From Nonomuraea candida (GTDB lineage Bacteria; Actinomycetota; Actinomycetes; Streptosporangiales; Streptosporangiaceae), in contig NZ_JOAG01000054.1 in NCBI RefSeq assembly GCF_000725485.1, forward strand, positions 15,497 through 79,496: 64,000 nucleotides of DNA, given 5' to 3'. The stretch's first letter is position 1, and the number at the start of each line of letters is the position of its first letter. The notes beneath the pieces are model-generated. The model saw only the letters and a program-made list of their open reading frames with translations. It was not told the DNA's origin and did no database searches. The translations under genes and the position numbers were made by a program. Below, in pieces: positions 15,176-22,203 of the stretch.

Positions 15176-16453
15176 ATGACGGTTGCCGATTCCCACCGGG
15201 CGGTGGAGGCGGTGTGGCGGATCGAGTCCGCCCGGGTCATCGCCGGCCTGGCCCGCATGGTGCACGACATCGGGCTGGCGGAGGAGCTCGCGCAGGACGC
15301 GCTGGTGGCCGCCCTCGAAGAGTGGCCGCGCAGGGGCGTACCCGACAATCCGGGCGCCTGGCTGATGCTGACCGCCAAGCACCGCGCCATCGACCAGTTC
15401 CGCCGCCGCGACACCTACGAGCGCAAGCTCCAGGAGGTGGGACGCGACCTGGAGCTGCGCCAGGATGCGGCGGCGGACGACCTCGACGACGCGCTGGACG
15501 ACCCCATCGGCGACGACCTGCTGCGGCTGATCTTCACCATCTGCCACCCCGTGCTGCCGGCGGAGGGCCGGCTCGCCCTCGCGCTGCGCCTCCTGGGCGG
15601 CCTGACCACCGAGGAGATCGCGCGGGCCTTCCTCGTCCCCGAGCCGACCGTCGGCCAGCGCATCTTCCGCGCCAAGCGCACCCTCGCCGACAAGCGGGTC
15701 AGGATCGAGCTGCCGCCGCCCGCCGAGCTGCCCGCGCGGCTCGCCTCCGTGCTGGAGATCATCTATCTGATCTTCAACGAGGGGTACGCCGCCACGTCGG
15801 GCGACGACTGGGCCCGGCCGTCGTTGTGCCAGGAGGCCATGCGGCTGGGCCGGATCCTGGCCGGGCTCATGCCGGACGAGCCGGAGGTGCACGGGCTCCT
15901 GGCGCTCATGGAGATCCAGGCGTCCCGCATCCCGGCCAGGACCGCCCGCGACGGCAGCCCCGTCCTGCTGCTCGACCAGGACCGCAGCCGGTGGGACCGG
16001 CTGCTCGTCCGCCGCGGGCTGGCCGCGCTGGGGCGCGCCGAGGAGCTGGGGACGCTGGGCCCGTACGGTCTGCAGGCCGCCATCGCCGCCTGCCACGCCC
16101 GCGCCCTGACCGCGGAGGCGACCGACTGGGAGCGGATGGCCGCGCTGTACCGCCTGCTCGCGCACGTCGCCCCGTCACCGGTCGTCGAGCTGAACCGCGC
16201 GGTCGCCGTCGGCATGGCCCACGGCCCCGCCCGGGGGCTGGAGATCGCCGACGCCCTGCGGGACGAGCGGGCGCTGCGCGGTTACCCGCTGCTGCCCGCC
16301 GTCCGCGGCGACCTGCTGGCCCGGCTGGGCCGGGACGAGGAGGCGGCGGCGGAGTTCGCCCGCGCCGCCGAGCTGACCCGCAACGAACGCGAGCGCGCCC
16401 TCTTCCACGCCCGCGCCACCGCCCTCCTCCCGCAGGACGCCCCACGGGCGTGA
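15176..16453 (+). CDS. ECF sigma factor, ECF42 group (DUF6596 C-terminal extension)
   Basis: 425 residues. Sigma2 region (ARMVHDIGLAEELAQDALVA), sigma4 region (GLTTEEIARAFLVPEPTVGQ), and a long C-terminal helical/TPR-like DUF6596 extension (LASVLEIIYLIFNEGYAA onward), which defines ECF42. The group has no anti-sigma factor; the extension is thought to control activity. The upstream DGPF gene is the usual partner. A TATTCA box ends 6 nt before the ATG, so a leaderless mRNA is likely, as there is no Shine-Dalgarno. The stop overlaps a small gene by GTGA. Confidence 0.93.
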   Translation: MTVADSHRAVEAVWRIESARVIAGLARMVHDIGLAEELAQDALVAALEEWPRRGVPDNPGAWLMLTAKHRAIDQFRRRDTYERKLQEVGRDLELRQDAAADDLDDALDDPIGDDLLRLIFTICHPVLPAEGRLALALRLLGGLTTEEIARAFLVPEPTVGQRIFRAKRTLADKRVRIELPPPAELPARLASVLEIIYLIFNEGYAATSGDDWARPSLCQEAMRLGRILAGLMPDEPEVHGLLALMEIQASRIPARTARDGSPVLLLDQDRSRWDRLLVRRGLAALGRAEELGTLGPYGLQAAIAACHARALTAEATDWERMAALYRLLAHVAPSPVVELNRAVAVGMAHGPARGLEIADALRDERALRGYPLLPAVRGDLLARLGRDEEAAAEFARAAELTRNERERALFHARATALLPQDAPRA

Positions 16454-16668
16454 CCCGGGGCACGGGTCCCGTCGCGGGTGCGCCCGGGGAGCGGGCGACG
16501 AGCGCGCACACGCAGGTGGCCGGCTTCGCGGCGGAGGTCGCCGAGTGGGCCGACGCCCGGGGCGAGCTGGCGGTGGTGGCCGAGCTGGCGAGCCGGCGCG
16601 GCGACTCCGTGCTCGTCCGCCAGGCCCGCCGCCTGCACGCCCGCCTCACGACACCGGCCACCGCCTGA
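16450..16668 (+). CDS. Small protein coupled to the ECF42 gene
   Basis: 72 residues starting at a GTG that overlaps the sigma stop (GTGA), so translational coupling is plausible. The sequence has a Gly/Pro-rich start and a helical end with AEWADARGELAVVAELAS and ARRLHARLTT. No family is recognised. Codon bias is coding-like. It might be an extra regulator of the sigma factor, or a lost C-terminal part of it produced by frameshift; the GTGA join makes the first more natural. Confidence 0.5.
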   Translation: MTRGTGPVAGAPGERATSAHTQVAGFAAEVAEWADARGELAVVAELASRRGDSVLVRQARRLHARLTTPATA

Positions 16669-16695
16669 AGAGTGCCAGGCGCCGGTCGTGCGGGT

Positions 16696-16726
16696 TTGCG
16701 TTCGAGCGCGCTCCAAGGCCTAGCGT
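16696..16726 (+). promoter_or_regulatory. MerR-type promoter with 19-bp spacer and centred operator
   Basis: TTGCGT (16696-16701), a 19-bp spacer and TAGCGT (16721-16726) read into the SDR gene. The operator CGTTCGAGCGCGCTCCAAGG (16699-16718) is a near-perfect inverted repeat lying across the spacer. A 19-bp spacer with a centred operator is the signature of MerR-activated promoters, and a MerR gene lies directly after the SDR gene. The ATG starts 7 nt past the -10, so the mRNA is leaderless. Confidence 0.78.
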
Positions 16727-16733
16727 CACCGTC

Positions 16734-17594
16734 ATGACGACACAGACCTGGATCATCACCGGCGCCTCCCGCGGTCTCGGACGCGCCCTGGCCGAATCGG
16801 CGCTCGCGGCGGGCGACCGCGTGGTGGCGGCGGTGCGCCGCCCCGAGAGCGTGGCCGACCTGCGGGACGCCTACCCCGACGACTGCATGGTCGCGGAGTT
16901 CGACGTCCGGGACGTCACGGCGGCCGCGGGCCTCGTACGCGACACCCTCGATCGCTTCGGCGGCCTCGACGTCCTCGTCAACAACGCGGGCCGGGCCGTG
17001 GTCGGCGCGGTGGAGGAGGTCGGCGACGCGCAGCTGCGCGAGCTGATGGACCTGCACCTGTTCGGCCCCGCCGCGCTCGTGCGCGCCGCGCTGCCCGCGA
17101 TGCGCGCACGGGGCGCCGGGACGATCGTGCAGATGAGCAGCCAGGGCGGGCGCATGTCGTTCCCCGGCGTATCGGCCTACTCGGCGTCGAAATTCGCCCT
17201 GGAGGGCTGGTCGGAGGCGCTGGCCGGGGAGGTCGCGCCGTTCGGGATCCGGGTCATGATCGTCGAGCCCAGCCGGTTCCGGACCGGCTTCAACGCCGCC
17301 GACGTGCTGGAGTTCACCGAGGTGTCCGAGGTCTACCGTGACGTGCTCGCCCGCGTGCGCGCTGACATGGCCGGGACCGACGGCCGCCAGGAAGGCGACC
17401 CGGCCCGCGCCGCCGAGATCATCGTCTCCCTCGCGCACGCCGATGAGGTGCCGTTGCGGCTGCCGCTCGGGCGCGAGGCGGTCGAGCGCATCTCGGGCGT
17501 CCACCGGCGTGGCCTGGAGGAGATCGAGCGGTGGGCCGAGACCGCCCGCGGCGCCGACTTCGCAGGTGTCCCCGCATCGGTGCGTCCGATCTAG
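16734..17594 (+). CDS. Short-chain dehydrogenase/reductase
   Basis: 286 residues, classical SDR. TGASRGLG (TGxxxGxG cofactor motif), LVNNAG, the active site S...YSASK (VSAYSASKFALEGWSEAL) and EPSRFRTGF are seen. NAD(P)H-dependent oxidoreductase, substrate unknown. It starts at a leaderless ATG just after the MerR-type promoter and is followed by the MerR gene by 10 bp, so both may be induced by the same ligand, perhaps a reactive carbonyl as in AdhR-type systems (inference). Confidence 0.9.
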   Translation: MTTQTWIITGASRGLGRALAESALAAGDRVVAAVRRPESVADLRDAYPDDCMVAEFDVRDVTAAAGLVRDTLDRFGGLDVLVNNAGRAVVGAVEEVGDAQLRELMDLHLFGPAALVRAALPAMRARGAGTIVQMSSQGGRMSFPGVSAYSASKFALEGWSEALAGEVAPFGIRVMIVEPSRFRTGFNAADVLEFTEVSEVYRDVLARVRADMAGTDGRQEGDPARAAEIIVSLAHADEVPLRLPLGREAVERISGVHRRGLEEIERWAETARGADFAGVPASVRPI

Positions 17595-17604
17595 GCTGAT
17601 TGTC

Positions 17605-18099
17605 ATGACCACCGACGACCTGATGGCCAGGGCGCTCGAATCGCTCGGCGCCGACGGCCCGCTGTCGGTCGAGGCGATCCACCGCCTCGCCGACGTGGCC
17701 GACGTGCCCGAGGCGATGACGATCGCCGAGGTCGCCGACCTGCTCGACATCTCGCCCCACACGCTGCGCTACTACGAGCGGGCCGGGCTGATCGAGGTGG
17801 CCCGCGACGGCAACGGCCACCGCGTCTATGACACCCACGCGGTGCGGCGCCTGGTGTTCCTCACCCGGATGCGGCTGTCCGGGATGCCGATGCGCGACCT
17901 CCAGCACTACGTCTCGCTCGTCGACGACGGTGAGCGGACGGTTCCCGAGCGGCTCGACATCCTGCTCGAACATCGCGACACCGTACGCCGCCAGCTCCGC
18001 GAGCTGACCCTCTCCCTGGCGGCGATCGAATACAAGATCGCCACCTACGGTGGCCGGACCGGACCGGACGCCGAGCTGTCCGTGCGCCGCGCCCGCTAG
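17605..18099 (+). CDS. MerR-family transcriptional regulator
   Basis: 164 residues. An unusual ~35-residue N-terminal extension (MTTDDLMARALESLGADGPL) precedes the MerR winged helix: MTIAEVADLLDISPHTLRYY, ERAGLIEVARDGNGHRVYD. A coiled dimer helix follows (LDILLEHRDTVRRQLRELTL). There are no conserved Cys residues, so a metal sensor is unlikely; it fits the redox/carbonyl or small-ligand group. A TAGGCT box (17592-17597) ends 7 nt before the ATG, giving a second leaderless transcript in addition to read-through from the SDR gene. Confidence 0.9.
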   Translation: MTTDDLMARALESLGADGPLSVEAIHRLADVADVPEAMTIAEVADLLDISPHTLRYYERAGLIEVARDGNGHRVYDTHAVRRLVFLTRMRLSGMPMRDLQHYVSLVDDGERTVPERLDILLEHRDTVRRQLRELTLSLAAIEYKIATYGGRTGPDAELSVRRAR

Positions 18100-18208
18100 C
18101 CGGGGCCGCACCGCAGCCGGGCCTGCTCCTTCATGGGGCCCGCGTAGTACAGAGGGTGGAGGCGGCTGGGCGGCCGATGCGCGGCCGGCGTCGGCGGCGA
18201 GCCGTCGG

Positions 18209-18703
18209 TCACTCCGTGGCCGGGTCGGGCGGGCCGGCGGACAGCCGCCGCGCGTGCGCCCGGTTCACCTCGGCCAATCGACCCAGCAGGCGGACGAAGC
18301 CCCGCAGCTCGGCGTCGGGAACGTCGTCCAGCACGGCGATGGCGTCCGCGCGGACCCGCTCCCAGGTGGCGGCCCGCAGCTCCGCGTGACCGTCCGACAG
18401 GCCGATCACCTGGGACCGGCGGTCGGTGGCGCTCTGCCGCCTGACCGCGTACCCCGCCGCCACGAGCCGGTCGACGACCTTGGTGATGGCCGCCGGGCTG
18501 AGGTTGCTCAGCCCGGCGAGGCGCTGGGCGCGCAGCTCCCCCTCGCGCTGCAGGATCTCCAGGCAGCGCAGGTCGTTGTGGTTGAGACCGTAACGTCCCG
18601 CCACCGACTCCAGCAGGGCGCCGTGCGCGGCGTGCAGCTCGCGGACCGCGTCCAACGCCTCGGCCGCGCCATCGTTCTCCTGGGAACCCGCGCTGCTCGC
18701 CAT
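18209..18703 (-). CDS. MarR-family transcriptional regulator
   Basis: 164 residues. A MarR winged helix: LNHNDLRCLEILQREGELRA, LSNLSPAAITKVVDRLVAAG, then wing QSATDRRSQVIGLSDGH. ATG 18703 is chosen as GAAGGTGGG precedes it. Divergent from the small membrane protein gene at 18740, with a perfect TTTCAC-GAT-GTGAAA palindrome in the 36-bp gap, so it likely represses both. Confidence 0.9.
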   Translation of the reverse strand: MASSAGSQENDGAAEALDAVRELHAAHGALLESVAGRYGLNHNDLRCLEILQREGELRAQRLAGLSNLSPAAITKVVDRLVAAGYAVRRQSATDRRSQVIGLSDGHAELRAATWERVRADAIAVLDDVPDAELRGFVRLLGRLAEVNRAHARRLSAGPPDPATE

Positions 18704-18730
18704 GCCCACCTTCAGTTTCCGTCGTGTACC

Positions 18731-18745
18731 TTTCACGATGTGAAA
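18731..18745. promoter_or_regulatory. Perfect inverted repeat, MarR operator
   Basis: TTTCAC-GAT-GTGAAA, 15 bp, spans the start codon of the membrane-protein gene and lies between it and the divergent MarR gene. It overlaps the TACCTT -10 box (18727-18732), so a bound dimer would block RNA polymerase. Confidence 0.7.
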
Positions 18746-19144
18746 CACTTTATCGCACAGGGAAACTGGTCGGCCGTCGCCGCGGCGCTGTACGGGTTAT
18801 GGGGATTGCTGCACCTGGGGCTGGGGGCGGCCATGATCGTGGCGGGCGTGTCGGGTGGCCCTCCGGCGGGTGAGGCCGCCGCCGAGAGCCTGATGTTCTT
18901 CGTGTGCGCCGCCGTCTTCGGGGTCCAGGCCATCACCGTCGCCCTGACCATGAACCGGCTCAACAGCCGCCGCGGCTACTGGCTCAACCTGGTCACGCTC
19001 GGCGTCGTCGACGTCGCGTTCCTGGCGCTGATGGTCCGGCCCGGCCACGTCGATCCGGTGGGCGGGGCGTCCGGGCCGCTGATCTGGCTCCTCGCGGCCG
19101 TCGCCTCCACGGTCGCGCTGCGCCGCGAGCCCGTCTCCGCGTAA
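18740..19144 (+). CDS. Small integral membrane protein, MarR-controlled
   Basis: 134 residues with four predicted membrane helices: AAALYGLWGLLHLGLGAAMI, LMFFVCAAVFGVQAITVAL, YWLNLVTLGVVDVAFLALMV and LIWLLAAVASTVAL. No family is recognised. The GTG at 18740 follows a TACCTT box by 7 nt (leaderless) and lies in the MarR operator. Its divergent regulator suggests induction by a small molecule; the product is too small to be a normal MFS pump. Confidence 0.75.
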   Translation: MKHFIAQGNWSAVAAALYGLWGLLHLGLGAAMIVAGVSGGPPAGEAAAESLMFFVCAAVFGVQAITVALTMNRLNSRRGYWLNLVTLGVVDVAFLALMVRPGHVDPVGGASGPLIWLLAAVASTVALRREPVSA

Positions 19145-19170
19145 CGCCGTCCGGCGCGGCGACTCGGACC

Positions 19171-19260
19171 GGCAGGGCGATTCCGGCCGGCAGGGCGATT
19201 CCGGCCGGCAGGGCGATTCCGGCCGGCAGGGCGATTCCGGCCGGTGGGGCGATTCCGGCC
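19171..19260. repeat. Five tandem copies of an 18-bp unit
   Basis: Unit GGCAGGGCGATTCCGGCC repeated exactly five times (the last copy has GGTGGGGCG). It fills the space between the stops of the convergent membrane protein and glycosyltransferase genes. A partial sixth copy may precede it near 19155. Its role is unknown; a similar design is seen at other gene ends in the window. Confidence 0.85.
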
Positions 19261-19266
19261 GCGTGC

Positions 19267-20322
19267 TCAGCTCGCCGTGCCCATGATGTCCTCGGCTTCG
19301 CGCACCACGGCGTCCAGCGGCACGTCGGCCACCCAGGACGGGTCGTGCTCGCACCGCTCGACGTCCAGGTCGAGCCCGCTCGCGCCGCAGACCGGGCAGG
19401 CGGCGGTCCAGGAGATCAGGGGCCGGTGCCGGTGGCGGGTGAGCGGGCCGGCGTTGATGAGGTTGCCGCACCAGTAGATGACCACGGTGGCGGTGCCCAC
19501 GGCCGCGGCGAGGTGACGCGGGCCGGTGTCGTTGGAGATCAGGAGATCGCAGCGGGCGTACAGGGCCGCCAGCCCGCCGATGCTCAGCGCGCCCACCACC
19601 GGCAGGGCGGGCGACCGCATCGCGCCCGCCACCCTGGCCACCAGGTCCCGCTCCGCCTCGGAGCCGGTGATCACGACGGGGCGGCCGAGCCGGTCCGCGG
19701 CGGCGGCGAAGCTCTCCGGCGGCCACTGCCTGCGCCGGTCGGTGGCGCCCGGATGCAGCGCCACCAGCCCGGCGGGCAGCTCCCCCAGCGCCGCCAGCTC
19801 CGCCTCGTCGCGCGCGGTCAGCGCCACGGACGGCTCCACCCGGTCGGTACGCCCGCCGACCAGCGCCGCCGCCTCCAGGTAACGCAGGACCTCGTGCTGG
19901 AAGTACGAATACCGCACCCACCGGTCGAGCGGCTCCGCCTCCGGAGTGCGCAGCCCCACGGTCAGCCCCGCGCCGAGCGCGCGCACGAAGGGGTTGGAGT
20001 ACCGTCCGCCACCGTGGATCTGCACGGCCAGGTCGAACCGGCGCTCCCGCAGCCGCGCCAGCAGCCCGGCGGGGGCCTCGTGCCCGCCCTCCGACGTGGA
20101 CACGCCGGTGATCGGCGGCAGCACGATCACCTCGTCCACCGGCCCGGGCCGGCCCTCCAGGAAGGCGGCGTGCCACTCCCTGCCGAGCAGCGTGAGCGTG
20201 GCGTCGGGGTACGCGTTCTTGATCGCCTCCAGGGCGGGCAGTGCCAGCACGAAGTCGCCGAGCGCGTTGGCACGCAGCGCCGCGATCCGCCGCACGCCGC
20301 CGACGATCCCGCTCACCCCCAT
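19267..20322 (-). CDS. Glycosyltransferase family 9 (heptosyltransferase-like)
   Basis: 351 residues, GT-B fold. LRANALGDFVLALPAL matches the N-terminal ADP-heptose-type 'GDxvlalPal' motif. LISNDTGPRHLAAAVGTATV is the donor-site 'SnDTGp.HLAaA.g.p' motif. A Cys cluster (CPVCGASGLDLDVERC) near the end may bind zinc, a feature of some actinobacterial members. In actinomycetes GT9 enzymes decorate cell-wall polymers or natural products, as lipopolysaccharide is absent. ATG 20322 has GGAGC upstream. It is divergent from another GT9 gene. Confidence 0.9.
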   Translation of the reverse strand: MGVSGIVGGVRRIAALRANALGDFVLALPALEAIKNAYPDATLTLLGREWHAAFLEGRPGPVDEVIVLPPITGVSTSEGGHEAPAGLLARLRERRFDLAVQIHGGGRYSNPFVRALGAGLTVGLRTPEAEPLDRWVRYSYFQHEVLRYLEAAALVGGRTDRVEPSVALTARDEAELAALGELPAGLVALHPGATDRRRQWPPESFAAAADRLGRPVVITGSEAERDLVARVAGAMRSPALPVVGALSIGGLAALYARCDLLISNDTGPRHLAAAVGTATVVIYWCGNLINAGPLTRHRHRPLISWTAACPVCGASGLDLDVERCEHDPSWVADVPLDAVVREAEDIMGTAS

Positions 20323-20516
20323 GACCGCTCCACGACACCCCGCCGGGACCGGCGACGCGCGCTCCGCCCCCAGAGGACGAACCCGTGAAGGGCAAGCAGG
20401 TGGCGCGTCTCGGGAGCGTATGGGTCGAGCACGGTCGAGGGGTACCCCGCCACCGGGCGCCAAAACCGTGGCCGACCTCCCGGCGATCGTCCTGACCTGC
20501 GGATACGCTCGGTCCT

Positions 20517-21659
20517 GTGCCCGCTCACCCGGACCCGCCCACCCTGCTCGTGCTGCGCGCCCTCAACTTCGGGGACCTGCTGGTCGCCGTCCCCGCGCTG
20601 CGGGCGCTCCGCCGTCACCACGCCGGGCACCGGCTGCTCCTGGCCACCAACCCCGCGCTGGGCCCCATCGCCGCGCTCACCGGCGCCGTCGACGCGATCG
20701 TGCCGCACCGTGACCTCAGCCCGCCGCCGGTCCACGCCCCGGAGATCGCCGTCGACCTGCACGGGGTGCTGCCCCACAGCGTACGGGCGCTCCTCGCCAC
20801 CCGCCCCGGCCGCCTGACCGCGTTCGCCTGCCCCGAGGCCGGCCACACCCACGGCCCCGCCCCGCACGTCACCACCCCCCGCAAGCCCGCCTGGGACCTC
20901 ACGACCTCCCGCGAGCCTGCCCCGGACATCACCACGCCCCACGAGCCTGCCCCGGACATCACCACGCCCCGCGAGCCAGACCCGTCATCCCGATCGGCCG
21001 CCTTCCCGGCTCCCGGGCCTGTCGGCTCCGACGGCCTCCAGGAGCCGGAGCACGAGGTGGCCCGGTGGTGTCGCCTGGTCCGGTGGGCCGGGGCGGAACC
21101 GGACGAAGCCGACCTGCTGCTCGCCCCGCCGCCGCTCTCCAGCCCGAGGCCGGGAGCCACGATCGTGCATCCCGGCGCCGCGCACGGCAGCAAGCGCTGG
21201 CCGGCGGCCCGGTTCGCCGCCGTCGCCCGGACACTCGCCGCGGGCGGGCACGACGTGGTGGTCACGGGGTCACCGGCCGAACGCGACCTGGCCGCCCGGG
21301 TGACCGCGGCCGCCGGCCTGCCGGGCGGCGCGTGCCTGGCCGGCCGGACCACGCTCGACGAGCTGATCGCGCTCGTGCACGGGGCCGCGCTCGTGGTCAG
21401 CGGCGACACCGGCGTCGCCCACCTGGCCAGCGCCTACGAACGGCCTTCCGTGGTGCTGTTCGGCCCCGCGTCGCCCCGGATCTGGGGCCCTCCGCGCAAG
21501 CCCGTGCACGCCGCTCTCTGGCACGGCACGGGTGAACGCGAGGTGCTGACGCACGTCCCCGACCCGGCGCTGCTCGCGATCACGCCCGAGGAGGTGCTGG
21601 CGGCGGTCGCCACCGTCCTGGCCGCCCACGACGGCGGGCCGGACCGCCCCCGAACCTGA
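20517..21659 (+). CDS. Glycosyltransferase family 9 with an internal repeat insert
   Basis: 380 residues. LRALNFGDLLVAVPALRALR at the N-terminus and VVSGDTGVAHLASAYERPSV near the end are GT9 motifs, and IVHPGAAHGSKRWPAARFA is the nucleotide-sugar site. A loop of about 50 residues between the two Rossmann domains is made of repeats of REPAPDITTP-type units with a 30-bp period, which normal members lack. A TACGCT box ends 7 nt before the GTG, so the mRNA is leaderless. Divergent from the other GT9 gene with a 194-bp gap; they may act in one pathway. Confidence 0.88.
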   Translation: MPAHPDPPTLLVLRALNFGDLLVAVPALRALRRHHAGHRLLLATNPALGPIAALTGAVDAIVPHRDLSPPPVHAPEIAVDLHGVLPHSVRALLATRPGRLTAFACPEAGHTHGPAPHVTTPRKPAWDLTTSREPAPDITTPHEPAPDITTPREPDPSSRSAAFPAPGPVGSDGLQEPEHEVARWCRLVRWAGAEPDEADLLLAPPPLSSPRPGATIVHPGAAHGSKRWPAARFAAVARTLAAGGHDVVVTGSPAERDLAARVTAAAGLPGGACLAGRTTLDELIALVHGAALVVSGDTGVAHLASAYERPSVVLFGPASPRIWGPPRKPVHAALWHGTGEREVLTHVPDPALLAITPEEVLAAVATVLAAHDGGPDRPRT

Positions 21660-21781
21660 CTCCGCCGTCCCGCGCAAATGTGACGACGGGTCAGCCCGTC
21701 CGGGAATCCGGCTCGCCCGTCCCTTGTCACGCGACGGCTGGGCCGGGGGCCGTCAGCGAGCCTGGCCCGGCCGGCGGAAGG

Positions 21782-21985
21782 TCACTTCGGACGGTCGTCG
21801 TCGCCCTGGTCCGGGGCGGTGAGATCCTCGGCGGTCCGGCCGGAGCGCCGCAGCGCTTCTTCCATGGCCGCCTGGCCGGCATGCCGCGGCTCGTTCCCGG
21901 CCCGCTCGCCCCTTTCGCCGGCTCGGGCCGCGTCGAGCAGCGGCTTGGTGTCGGTCTTGGCCTCGTTCTCATCAGGACTGCTCAT
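21782..21985 (-). CDS. Small acidic/basic hypothetical protein
   Basis: 67 residues, strongly polar and likely disordered: MSSPDENEAKTDTKPLLDAA, with a helical middle (QAAMEEALRRSGRTAEDLTA) and an acidic end. GGAGG lies 5 nt before the ATG, a good ribosome binding site. No family is recognised. Confidence 0.7.
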   Translation of the reverse strand: MSSPDENEAKTDTKPLLDAARAGERGERAGNEPRHAGQAAMEEALRRSGRTAEDLTAPDQGDDDRPK

Positions 21986-22122
21986 GGGCCTCCGGCTACC
22001 CCCGGCATCGCCCTCCGAACACACCTCCCACCAGCCGGGCCCGGACGCTCCCGCCGGCAGCGGTCACACAAGGCGTGACTTCCCCCTGGCGCAACGCAGT
22101 GTGATGTACGACACTCTCTCTA

Positions 22123-22149
22123 GAACGCTGTTCCAGAACCGTGTTCTGG
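22123..22149. promoter_or_regulatory. Two overlapping inverted repeats before an MFS gene
   Basis: GAACgctGTTC (22123-22133) and CCAGAACcgtGTTCTGG (22133-22149) share GAAC/GTTC arms with a 3-bp centre. They resemble TetR-family operators. The centre is 3 bp, not 4, so they are not standard SOS boxes. No TetR gene is adjacent. Confidence 0.65.
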
Positions 22150-22203
22150 GGGCTTCCACACCCGAGGCACCATCCGGGGGCACCTACCGCGGAGGAGAAA
22201 GTC

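Noticed and set aside
22123..22149. SOS boxes for LexA
   Set aside because: Centre is 3 bp instead of 4, and the gene is a transporter; kept only as a TetR-like operator.
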